Source: UBA11475 sp045593005 (GTDB lineage Bacteria; Bacillota; Clostridia; Christensenellales; Borkfalkiaceae). From it: 56,857 bases of DNA. The stretch lies in the NCBI GenBank assembly GCA_045593005.1, contig JAZNVV010000044.1, forward strand, positions 1 through 56,857, given 5' to 3'. The notes under the pieces are model-generated. The model ran no database searches. It was not told the DNA's origin and was given only the letters and a program-made list of their open reading frames with translations. Made by a program: the position numbers and the translations under genes. Positions 43,327 to 50,733 of this stretch are shown piece after piece (within the stretch, counting starts at the first letter, position 1; each line of letters starts with the position of its first letter).

Positions 43327-44082
43327 TTATATTTTACTAAATTTAACAAAAATTGCAAAAACAAGCAAAATGCAACCAAAAGAAATATAGTAAATTTTAA
43401 AAGGTGTAAAAAACGCTAAAAATAATAGCATAAAGCCAGTTAAAAGATAACTTTTTAAATTTCGTTTTGATAAAAATTCACGAAATATTATTTTCGCACT
43501 TGTTTTTGTAGAATTCAACTCTATTTTAATTTCAGGGTAGTAGTTTGCCGACTTAAAAAGTGAATATACGTCTGTTCCATTTTTTAGGGTAATTCCAAGT
43601 TTAACGGCGAATTGTTTAGTGCCCTCGTCAAAATCAACGCCAAAAACTGTTATCGGTAAATCTTTTTTTACCTTTCTTTTGACGTCTAAAAGGTCTTGTA
43701 GCGTTATCGTATTAAAGGTAAATAGTGGCACAAAAACAAACTGGTCGTCTACCACCACACCAAAGGGTAAACGGTGTAATTTAGCGCCCGTCAACATATA
43801 TGCTTTTGAAATTTCCGTCATTTGTTTTTGGGCGACCATAAAGCAAAGTTGCGTTATTATTTTATCCTTAAAAAGTTCTTCGTCCTTTTTATAAACAGCC
43901 CTAATACGCTTTTCTTTTAATCTTGAAAAGGTAAAAAGTCCCACAATAAGCGCAGTAATTATAGCAAAGATTGCAGAGTATGAAAGGGGCAAATAGTAAT
44001 ATAGAATTACGAATAAAATTATAAAGGTTACGCCTATGGCGAAAACCGTGTCGAATAATACCGAAATCGCAAGTTTTTTCAT
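43327..44082 (-). CDS. Membrane protein with a central soluble domain, unknown function
   Basis: 251 residues. Two membrane helices lie at the N-terminus (about 5-27 and 31-51) and two at the C-terminus (about 205-225 and 228-247), enclosing a ~150-residue cytoplasmic domain. Within it, DLPITVFGVDFDEGTKQFAVKLGITL (given here only as positions about 140-165) looks like the strand-helix-strand end of a restriction-endonuclease-like fold, but no clear catalytic D-ExK is seen. No family is recognised. Confidence 0.65.
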   Translation of the reverse strand: MKKLAISVLFDTVFAIGVTFIILFVILYYYLPLSYSAIFAIITALIVGLFTFSRLKEKRIRAVYKKDEELFKDKIITQLCFMVAQKQMTEISKAYMLTGAKLHRLPFGVVVDDQFVFVPLFTFNTITLQDLLDVKRKVKKDLPITVFGVDFDEGTKQFAVKLGITLKNGTDVYSLFKSANYYPEIKIELNSTKTSAKIIFREFLSKRNLKSYLLTGFMLLFLAFFTPFKIYYISFGCILLVFAIFVKFSKI

Positions 44083-44130
44083 AACATATTAATTGTTCCC
44101 TTAAAAATTTTATTTAAAACTAAAAACTCG

Positions 44131-44159
44131 TTGAAAATTGCCGAAAATAGTGTTATACT
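44131..44159 (+). promoter_or_regulatory. Promoter of the nadD-yqeK fusion gene
   Basis: TTGAAA (44131-44136) and TATACT (44154-44159), 17-base spacer. The predicted start near 44166 coincides with an ATG at 44167, which would be leaderless. The ATG at 44215 has a ribosome site and is preferred. Confidence 0.65.
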
Positions 44160-44214
44160 GTAAATAATGAATACCTTAAATGCACTAGGTAGTAGCAATA
44201 AGGTAAAGGTAATA

Positions 44215-45345
44215 ATGAAGATAGGTATTTTCGGTGGGTCGTTCGATCCCGTTCATAACGAACACGTCAATATGGCAATGATGGCAAAGGAAGAATTGCA
44301 ACTTGACAGATTGTATATTATTCCTGCTAAAATTTCTCCTTTTAAAAGGGCAAGAAAAGTTACTTCTTCAAAAGATAGGCTTGCTATGCTTAACCTTGCC
44401 TTTCTTGATAAGGACGTGGTAATTAGTGAGTATGAACTTTCAAAAGTTGGGGTAAGTTATACTTGTGATACCATATTGCAATTTAGAAAATTCTTTCCTA
44501 AAGACAAGTTGTATTTTATTATGGGTGGCGACAGTATAGCGTCCTTTAAAAAATGGAAAAATCCTGAAGTTATTGCTAAAAATGCAGAAATAGCAGTTAT
44601 CGCACGTGGTGGTAATTACATTTCGTTAAAAAATGAAGAAAAGGAATTTAAAAAGCACTTTGGCAAAAATTTTATTAAGTTAAATTACGTCGGTAAAGAA
44701 GTTTCTGCTACAAAAATCAGGCTTTTATCATTGTTTGGTTTGCCTCTTGACGGATACGTTCCAAAGGCTGTTGAAGATTATATTAAAGAACATTCTTTAT
44801 ATAAAGATAACCCGTATATGAACTACTTAAAAGAAGTTATGACAGAGAGTAGACTTATACATACGGCTAACGTGGTTACCGTTGCTCTTTCGAAAGCAGA
44901 ACAAGAAGGTTTAGACACCAACAAGGTGTTGCTTACAGCAGTATTGCACGATATTGCAAAAAATATCGATCCAGATACGGTTGAAGGTTTTACCTATAAA
45001 GGTATACCTAAACAAGTCGTGCATGCATATTTAGGTGCTTATATTATGGAAACAAAACTTGGCATCACCGATACCGAAGTGTTGAACGCCGTTCGCTACC
45101 ATACTACGGCAACAGTACCTATGAGTAAACTTGCAAAACTAATATTCTGCGCAGATATGGTTGAAGAGGATAGAACATACGAGGGCGTTGAAAGGTTGAG
45201 AGAGATTTTCCACACGAAAGACATTGACACAGCGTTTAAAGAGTGCCTTAAAGAAGAAATAGAGCATTTAAAGCAAAAAGGTTATGAATTGTTTGGCGAA
45301 ACTAAAAATGCTTACGAATATTACATAAAACTTAACAACGTATAA
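44215..45345 (+). CDS. nadD: NadD-YqeK fusion: nicotinate-nucleotide adenylyltransferase plus HD hydrolase
   Basis: 376 residues from ATG 44215, which has AAAGGT upstream; MKIGIFGGSFDPVHNEH is the standard NadD opening. The nucleotidyltransferase domain (about 1-195) includes the ISxTxIR-like VSATKIR. Then follows an HD domain (about 205-376) with H in RLIHT, HD in LHDIAKN and a final D, of the YqeK type that hydrolyses Ap4A. Bacillota usually keep these as adjacent genes; here they are one polypeptide. rsfS follows by 9 bases, the usual order. An in-frame ATG at 44167 would add 16 residues. Confidence 0.92.
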   Translation: MKIGIFGGSFDPVHNEHVNMAMMAKEELQLDRLYIIPAKISPFKRARKVTSSKDRLAMLNLAFLDKDVVISEYELSKVGVSYTCDTILQFRKFFPKDKLYFIMGGDSIASFKKWKNPEVIAKNAEIAVIARGGNYISLKNEEKEFKKHFGKNFIKLNYVGKEVSATKIRLLSLFGLPLDGYVPKAVEDYIKEHSLYKDNPYMNYLKEVMTESRLIHTANVVTVALSKAEQEGLDTNKVLLTAVLHDIAKNIDPDTVEGFTYKGIPKQVVHAYLGAYIMETKLGITDTEVLNAVRYHTTATVPMSKLAKLIFCADMVEEDRTYEGVERLREIFHTKDIDTAFKECLKEEIEHLKQKGYELFGETKNAYEYYIKLNNV

Positions 45346-45354
45346 AGGAGAATT

Positions 45355-45720
45355 ATGAACAGTAAAGAACTTGCAGAAAAAATAGCACAGGTTTTATCGG
45401 ATAAAAAGGCGCTTGACGTTACAATTATAAATATTTCTGAAAAAACTATCGTTGCTGACTACTACGTTATCGCAACGGCTAAATCTTCGCCACACGTTAA
45501 GGCGCTTTCCGAATATTTAGAAGAGGAACTTGATAAAATAGAACTTTCGCCACTCCGTAGGGAAGGAACGAGAGAGGGACGCTGGGCTGTAATTGATTAC
45601 GGCGACGTAGTTACGCATATTTTCAACGACGAAACAAGGGTGTTTTACAACCTTGAAAAACTTTGGGCAGACGAAAATAACGTCGTTCATTACGGTGGCG
45701 AATACGCTAACGAAGACTAA
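45355..45720 (+). CDS. rsfS: Ribosomal silencing factor RsfS
   Basis: 121 residues. KALDVTIINISEKTIVADYYVIATAKS near residues 18-44 (positions only) and REGTREGRWAVIDYGDVVTHIF near 67-88 are the DUF143/RsfS core. It binds uL14 and blocks subunit joining during starvation. AAAGGAG precedes the ATG. It ends four bases into a convergent small gene. Confidence 0.95.
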   Translation: MNSKELAEKIAQVLSDKKALDVTIINISEKTIVADYYVIATAKSSPHVKALSEYLEEELDKIELSPLRREGTREGRWAVIDYGDVVTHIFNDETRVFYNLEKLWADENNVVHYGGEYANED

Positions 45721-45953
45721 TCGCTATTAGGTGTGTTGCGTTTAACGTAAATTCTATCGACGTCGTTAGGGTTTATCGTGATTGAACGTATAGGTTGACG
45801 GGTTTTAGTTTTTTTAGGTTTTTTGACTGGATTTTGGTTTTTTAACGGCAAGATTTTAAGGTAAACGAGTAGGCTTTTTGTGCCGAAAACTGCCACGAAA
45901 GCGATTAAATATAATATCAAAAAACAAGAAAACCCAAAAATAAAATCTTTCAT
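45717..45953 (-). CDS. Small single-span membrane protein
   Basis: 78 residues with one N-terminal membrane helix (about 5-32) and a basic, Lys/Arg/Pro-rich tail ending in RSITINPNDVDRIYVKRN. The tail ending is unusual enough to suggest a real protein. It is convergent with rsfS, overlapping by four bases. There is no strong ribosome site. No family is recognised. Confidence 0.5.
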   Translation of the reverse strand: MKDFIFGFSCFLILYLIAFVAVFGTKSLLVYLKILPLKNQNPVKKPKKTKTRQPIRSITINPNDVDRIYVKRNTPNSD

Positions 45954-46036
45954 ACTAAAAAAATATCAAAAATATAACGTTAAATAATAGATTTATTTGT
46001 TAATATATAGTATAATTTGACGTAACAATAAAATAT

Positions 46037-46141
46037 TCTTTGGGGCAGGGTGTAATTCCCGACCGGCAGTACAGTCTGCAAGCTTTTTGGCACGATTCGG
46101 TGCGATTCCGAAACCGACGGATATAGTCCGGATGAGAAAAG
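46037..46141 (+). ncRNA. FMN riboswitch (RFN element)
   Basis: The conserved blocks GGGGCAGGGTG, AATTCCCGACCGGC, GATTCGGTGCGATTCCG, AACCGACGG and ATAGTCCGGATG occur in order. It controls the downstream riboflavin transporter, switching off when FMN is plentiful. Confidence 0.97.
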
Positions 46142-46154
46142 AATTTTATTTGCA

Positions 46155-46190
46155 TTTTGCGTGCAAAAGCCCTTTAGTTAGGGCTTTTTT
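46155..46190 (+). terminator. Expression platform of the FMN riboswitch
   Basis: The terminator AAAAGCCC (46165-46172) / GGGCTTTTTT overlaps an alternative small hairpin, TTTTGC (46155-46160) / GCAAAA (46163-46168). The AAAA bases can belong to only one, which gives the on/off choice. Confidence 0.75.
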
Positions 46191-46223
46191 ATTGCCCCAC
46201 GCTTATGCAAATTTAGGAGAGAA

Positions 46224-46811
46224 ATGAGCAATAAAACATTTTCAGCAAAGAACGTCGCTGGTATGGCAGTATTTACAGCGCTTGCATACGTAGCGTATTT
46301 TATTGAAATACCTATTTTTGCCGCGACACCTGCAAGTTTTTTAAAACTTGACTTTTCATGCGTGTTTATTCTTTTAGCAGGGTTTATGTATGGACCGTTA
46401 CCTGCGATAATAATTACTATTATTAAAGAGGCTTTACATATACCGGTTGGAACTACGCTTGGCGTGGGGGAATTTGCCAACGTTTTAATGACGTTAGCCT
46501 ATATTATCGTTCCAACGACCGTATACAAAAGAAAGAAAGGGTTAAAAATTGTTTTTATAACACTTGGTATAGGCTGTTTACTTCAAATAGCAGTTGCGCT
46601 TATTGTAAATAGATTTATCAATTATCCGTTCTTTTCATTTATGTTTGGTGGTTCTATTTTTGGCTATACCGTAAGTGAATTTTTTGCTATGACTTGGTGG
46701 CTACTTATACTCTTTAACGTCATAAAAAGCCTGTCGGTCAGTCTTATAACTTTACTAGTTTATAAAAAAGTATCTTCACTATTTAAAAAAATTAGTTTGC
46801 AAAACAGTTAA
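46224..46811 (+). CDS. ribU: Riboflavin transporter S component (ECF type)
   Basis: 195 residues with six membrane segments. KNVAGMAVFTALAYVAYFIEIPIF opens it (positions about 9-32), and LKLDFSCVFILLAGFMYGP near 43-61 is the RibU substrate-site region. It needs the shared ECF AT module, not in this window. The FMN riboswitch upstream confirms the substrate. AGGAG lies 5 bases before the ATG. Confidence 0.93.
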   Translation: MSNKTFSAKNVAGMAVFTALAYVAYFIEIPIFAATPASFLKLDFSCVFILLAGFMYGPLPAIIITIIKEALHIPVGTTLGVGEFANVLMTLAYIIVPTTVYKRKKGLKIVFITLGIGCLLQIAVALIVNRFINYPFFSFMFGGSIFGYTVSEFFAMTWWLLILFNVIKSLSVSLITLLVYKKVSSLFKKISLQNS

Positions 46812-46825
46812 TATAGATATATAAT
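46797..46825 (+). promoter_or_regulatory. Promoter placing the start of transcription on the tsaE ATG
   Basis: TTGCAA (46797-46802), a 17-base spacer and TATAAT (46820-46825) lie inside the end of ribU. Six bases after the -10 box is the tsaE ATG (46832), so the transcript would begin at or next to the start codon. Confidence 0.6.
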
Positions 46826-46831
46826 ATAGAT

Positions 46832-47239
46832 ATGAATAAATTTATTAGCAACTCTGAAATAGAAACAATTACCTTTGCAGAGGAGTTTTCAAAATCGCTT
46901 ACCGGTGGCGACGTTATACTTTTATCGGGTGATTTAGGCGCTGGCAAAACGACGTTTGTTAAGGGGCTTGCAAAAGGTCTTGGCATATCGGATGAGGTTA
47001 CTTCACCAACGTATGCGTACTTAAACGTGTACGGTGATAAACTTTACCATTACGACTGTTATCGCTTATCCTGTGGTGAAGATGCTGAAGCGCTGGGGCT
47101 AGTCGACTACTTTTACGGTGATAATATTTGCGTTATAGAGTGGTCGGAAAATATTGCCGACGTTTTGCCAGATAAAGTGATTAAAATAAATATAGAAAAA
47201 ACTTCTGTATCAACGAGAAGTATTAGTATAATTAGGTAA
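46832..47239 (+). CDS. tsaE: tRNA threonylcarbamoyladenosine biosynthesis ATPase TsaE
   Basis: 135 residues. Walker A is GDLGAGKTTF near residue 36, followed by TSPTYAYLNVY and HYDCYRL, the TsaE signature, and a late VIEWSEN. It supports TsaB/TsaD in making t6A37. No Shine-Dalgarno precedes the ATG, and the nearest promoter predicts a leaderless message. tsaB follows after 46 bases. tsaD is not in the window. Confidence 0.94.
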   Translation: MNKFISNSEIETITFAEEFSKSLTGGDVILLSGDLGAGKTTFVKGLAKGLGISDEVTSPTYAYLNVYGDKLYHYDCYRLSCGEDAEALGLVDYFYGDNICVIEWSENIADVLPDKVIKINIEKTSVSTRSISIIR

Positions 47240-47285
47240 GTTTTGACGTTAACGGTGGCGTCAAACTGCGCCAAAAAGGGATAAA

Positions 47286-47891
47286 ATGAAGTATCTTGCA
47301 ATTGATACGAGTAGCGCTCGCTTAACGGTGGCGCTCTCAATCGACGGTAAAAATTACATAGAAAATGATGTAAACTGTGGGACACAGCACTCGGTAACGC
47401 TTATGCCAAAGTTAGAAGAACTTTTATTGAGCGCAGGGGTAGAACTGACTAATTTAGATTTTATTGCTTGCGTTACGGGGGCAGGCTCTTTTACAGGTAT
47501 AAGGATAGGAATTTCAACGGCAAAAGCGCTTTGCTATGCAACGGGAAAGCCTTGCCTTGCAGTAACTTCTTTTGACACGATAGCATACAATAAACCGTCA
47601 GGGAAAGTCCTTGCAGTAATAGACGCAAAACACGGTCATTATTACGTTGCAGGGTATAACGACTGTAAACTTGACTTATCGCCGTCGTATATTTCGCATG
47701 ATGAACTTGTTGAACTAGCGAAAGAATATTGTGTTTTAAGCGCTGACAATTTAACTATTCCATTTATAATGGTTGATACGTCAGTCGGACTTTTGAAGGC
47801 TATTGAAGATTTGTCTAATAACAAAACTACCGATTTATCTGCAATCGTTCCACTATATATAAGAAAATCACAGGCAGAAGAGGGCAGATGA
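47286..47891 (+). CDS. tsaB: tRNA threonylcarbamoyladenosine biosynthesis protein TsaB
   Basis: 201 residues of actin-like fold. AIDTSSARLTVAL opens it and ACVTGAGSFTGIRIG near residues 62-76 is the TsaB core. It is the scaffold for TsaD and TsaE. The stop overlaps rimI by four bases, a common order (tsaE-tsaB-rimI). Confidence 0.94.
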   Translation: MKYLAIDTSSARLTVALSIDGKNYIENDVNCGTQHSVTLMPKLEELLLSAGVELTNLDFIACVTGAGSFTGIRIGISTAKALCYATGKPCLAVTSFDTIAYNKPSGKVLAVIDAKHGHYYVAGYNDCKLDLSPSYISHDELVELAKEYCVLSADNLTIPFIMVDTSVGLLKAIEDLSNNKTTDLSAIVPLYIRKSQAEEGR

Positions 47892-48313
47892 TAAGACTTT
47901 GGGAAAGGGCTGACCTAAAAAAAATTGCAAGTATGCACTCTGCTTGTTTTATTGACGCTTGGTCGCTTGAAATGTTAAACGGCTCGTTTGACGGCAATAA
48001 TTTTTACGGAGCACTTGTCGAAGATAAAGGTGAAATTTTAGCAACCGTTTGCTATCTTGTAACTTTTGAAGAGGCTGAAATGTTATCGGTAGTTACAAAG
48101 ACTAGCGAACGTGGAAAGGGTTATGCTGAAAAACTTTTACGCTTTGCTGAAACCGACTTGAAAAAAACGGGTGTTAACGCTGTGTTTTTAGAGGTTAGAG
48201 AGGGTAATACGCCGGCTATTAACCTATATAAAAAAGCAGGGTTTAATGAAATTTCAAAAAGAAAAAATTATTACGGTGATGAAACTGCAGTAATTATGAA
48301 AAAGGAATTATAA
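47888..48313 (+). CDS. rimI: RimI-type N-acetyltransferase
   Basis: 141 residues of GNAT fold. Motif A is VTKTSERGKGYAEKLL near 74-89 and motif B is LEVREGNTPAINLYKKAGF near 105-123. RimI acetylates the N-terminus of ribosomal protein S18 in characterised bacteria. Operon position beside tsaB is typical. Its TAA stop (48311-48313) shares a base with the probable AUU start of the next gene. Confidence 0.92.
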   Translation: MIRLWERADLKKIASMHSACFIDAWSLEMLNGSFDGNNFYGALVEDKGEILATVCYLVTFEEAEMLSVVTKTSERGKGYAEKLLRFAETDLKKTGVNAVFLEVREGNTPAINLYKKAGFNEISKRKNYYGDETAVIMKKEL

Positions 48314-49026
48314 TTATAGAACGCAAACTTTTTTTCGGCACAAAAGAGCAAATGTTGTTTTTACACGGGTATCTTTCGGATAAAAGATGTTTTTATAATC
48401 AAATAAAATTCTTTTCAAAATATTACGACTGTTACGCTCTTGATTTTACTGGGTTTGGGGATAATGAATTTATGCCCTTTCCTTATTCGCTTTCCGATTA
48501 CGCTGACGAAGTTATGGCGTTTATTAAAGCGAATAATTTAGTTAAGCCTATTGTGGTTGCGCACTCATTTGGGGCAAGGGTTGCAGTCAAAATTTTAGGG
48601 GAACGGTATCGTGAAAGTAGACCGTTTTCAAAACTGATAATAACGGGTGGGGCAGGGCTTAAACCAAAATTTTCACTCAAAAAATCGATTAAGCGCATAA
48701 TTTATAAAAGTTTACGCCCTATTTTAAGCGACAAGAAGAAGGAAAAGTTTTTTTCGTCAGATTATAGATTGCTTAACCCCGTTATGAAAGAAAGTTTTAA
48801 AAAAATTATTTCGGAGCATCTTGATGACGTATCGAAAAATATTGACGTTCCGACGTTGATTTTATACGGCAAACAGGACAGGGAAACTCCACCGTATATG
48901 GCAGAAAAATTCCACAAATACATATCGGGTAGCAAGCTTGAATATATTGAAGGCGCAGGGCACTTTGCCTTTTTAGATAAGCCATACTTATTCAATAATA
49001 AAATACTTGATTTTTTATCCGACTAA
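48313..49026 (+). CDS. Alpha/beta hydrolase, probable AUU start codon
   Basis: The family start is upstream of the first ATG (48352). The open frame from 48283 contains no ATG, GTG, TTG or CTG before 48352, yet IERKLFFGTKEQ ahead of MLFLHGYLSD looks like a genuine first strand. ATT at 48313 lies 6 bases after AAAGGA, an ideal spacing, giving 237 residues. The oxyanion loop is LHGYLS, the nucleophile elbow VAHSFGAR (Ser near 88), the acid is in YGKQDRETP and the His is in GAGHFAF. The substrate is unknown. Confidence 0.8.
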   Translation: MIERKLFFGTKEQMLFLHGYLSDKRCFYNQIKFFSKYYDCYALDFTGFGDNEFMPFPYSLSDYADEVMAFIKANNLVKPIVVAHSFGARVAVKILGERYRESRPFSKLIITGGAGLKPKFSLKKSIKRIIYKSLRPILSDKKKEKFFSSDYRLLNPVMKESFKKIISEHLDDVSKNIDVPTLILYGKQDRETPPYMAEKFHKYISGSKLEYIEGAGHFAFLDKPYLFNNKILDFLSD

Positions 49027-49041
49027 ATTAGGAGAGAGAGT

Positions 49042-50679
49042 ATGAAACCTATATTTATCAATTTAATAATTTCCTCGACGAACTCATTGCTGTTATTGTT
49101 GGCGTCGGCAAAATTTCTACTTGCTCTTCAACAAGTCGGTTATAAGGGGCATCTGTATTTTAGGTGGCTTTACAGCAAGAAAAATTTATACCGATCACGC
49201 ATAATGTTATTATCGCTTTTAGGGTTTATGTTTTTTATGGTGCTTGGTATGACCTTTGCCTCTCTTATAGGCGATAATTTAGCGTCATACGTCGGTTTTA
49301 TTGCATACGTATTTTTTATAGGCGTATATATTTATACCGAAAGACATATAAATGCAAAGATACCACTTAAACTTACAAAGAGAATGATGCGATTAATTGT
49401 CGTTTACGTTCTATTATTGTTTGGTATAATGGTGGGTTTAATAGCGTTTTTGGACTGGTTAAACCTTGCAATGCGCCCACTAACTGGTGAAATTTTTTCT
49501 ATATTAAAGTATTCGGTTATAGCGCTTTTACCTATGGTTGCGCCGTTTGTTTTGATGATAGCGTATCTTATTTGCAAACCGATGGAAAACGCCATCAACA
49601 ATAAGTACGTTGAAAGGACAAAAAAGGTTTTAGCAAAATCAGACGTTTTAAAGATAGGAATTACAGGCAGTTATGGTAAAACCAGCGTTAAGGAAATATT
49701 AAAAACGCTTTTATCTGTAAAATACAGGGTTTTAGCGACGCCGGAATCTTACAATACGCCACTTGGGATATCTTTAACCGTTCACAAACTTGACGTTGCG
49801 CACGACGTTTTTATTGCTGAAATGGGGGCAAGGGAAAGTGGTGATATAGGCAAACTTGCAAAACTTGTCAATCCTGACATTGCCATTTTAACAGGTATAA
49901 ACGAACAACATCTTGAAAGTTTTAAGAGTATTGAAAATATTAAAAACACCAAGTATGAACTTTTTGAAAACCTTAAAGAAGGGGGAAAGGCTTTCTTTGA
50001 CGTAAATAACGATATAGGAAAGGAATTATCAGAAAGGTTTACGGGTGAGAAATATCTTGTCGGTGGCAACGACGGAATAGTCAAAGCGACCAACGTTAAA
50101 GTTACGCCTGACGGCACTTCGTTCACTCTTTTATTCGATAGTGGTGAAGAAGTTGATTGTTTCACAACACTTATAGGCAAACATTCTGTAAGGAACATAC
50201 TTTTAGCCGTTTCGGTTGCATATAAGATAGGGATTACGCCTATTGAAATTTCGCTTGGGATAACGCGTTTGCACGCGATAAAGCATAGACTTGAAATCTT
50301 GCCTAACAACAAAGGCATAATTCTTATCGACGACAGTTATAACGCAAACACCGACGGGGCAATGAGCGCTCTTGAAACAATGTCGTTATTTGAAGGAAGA
50401 AAAATTATAGTTACGCCAGGGCTTGTAGAACTTGGTTCAAATCAAAACGAAATCAATTACAAGTTAGGAAAAGAAATTGCGTCAAAGTGCGACAAATTGA
50501 TAATTTCAGCAAAACACAATGCAGAAATTTTAATTAGTGGTTTTGTGGACGGTGGTGGCGACAAGTCTAATATAATGTACGCTAACGGGGTTGTTGCAGC
50601 CAAAAAGCTTTTAAGCGAAGTTTTAACGGCAGGCGACGTCGTGCTGTTTGAAAACGATTTACCCGATATATACGATTAA
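49042..50679 (+). CDS. murF: MurF-type Mur ligase with N-terminal membrane domain
   Basis: 545 residues. The first ~180 contain about five membrane segments, not present in classical MurF. The cytoplasmic Mur ligase follows: P-loop GITGSYGKTSVKE near residue 208, AEMGARESGDI near 255, NEQHLESF near 287 and DDSYNANTDGAMSAL near 430, the last being MurF-like. It would join D-Ala-D-Ala to the UDP-MurNAc peptide. ddl, making that dipeptide, is the next gene. GGAGAGAGAG precedes the ATG. Confidence 0.85.
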   Translation: MKPIFINLIISSTNSLLLLLASAKFLLALQQVGYKGHLYFRWLYSKKNLYRSRIMLLSLLGFMFFMVLGMTFASLIGDNLASYVGFIAYVFFIGVYIYTERHINAKIPLKLTKRMMRLIVVYVLLLFGIMVGLIAFLDWLNLAMRPLTGEIFSILKYSVIALLPMVAPFVLMIAYLICKPMENAINNKYVERTKKVLAKSDVLKIGITGSYGKTSVKEILKTLLSVKYRVLATPESYNTPLGISLTVHKLDVAHDVFIAEMGARESGDIGKLAKLVNPDIAILTGINEQHLESFKSIENIKNTKYELFENLKEGGKAFFDVNNDIGKELSERFTGEKYLVGGNDGIVKATNVKVTPDGTSFTLLFDSGEEVDCFTTLIGKHSVRNILLAVSVAYKIGITPIEISLGITRLHAIKHRLEILPNNKGIILIDDSYNANTDGAMSALETMSLFEGRKIIVTPGLVELGSNQNEINYKLGKEIASKCDKLIISAKHNAEILISGFVDGGGDKSNIMYANGVVAAKKLLSEVLTAGDVVLFENDLPDIYD

Positions 50680-50693
50680 TGATAAAATTAATT

Positions 50694-50731
50694 AAAGCAC
50701 CAAAGTTATTAAAAAACGGAGGTGCTTTTTT
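50694..50731 (+). terminator. Terminator-like hairpin that includes the ddl ribosome site
   Basis: AAAGCACC (50694-50701) pairs with GGTGCTTT (50721-50728), followed by TTTAT. The ddl Shine-Dalgarno GGAGGT (50718-50723) overlaps the 3' arm. The structure could end the murF transcript and also limit ddl translation. Confidence 0.65.
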
Positions 50732-50733
50732 AT

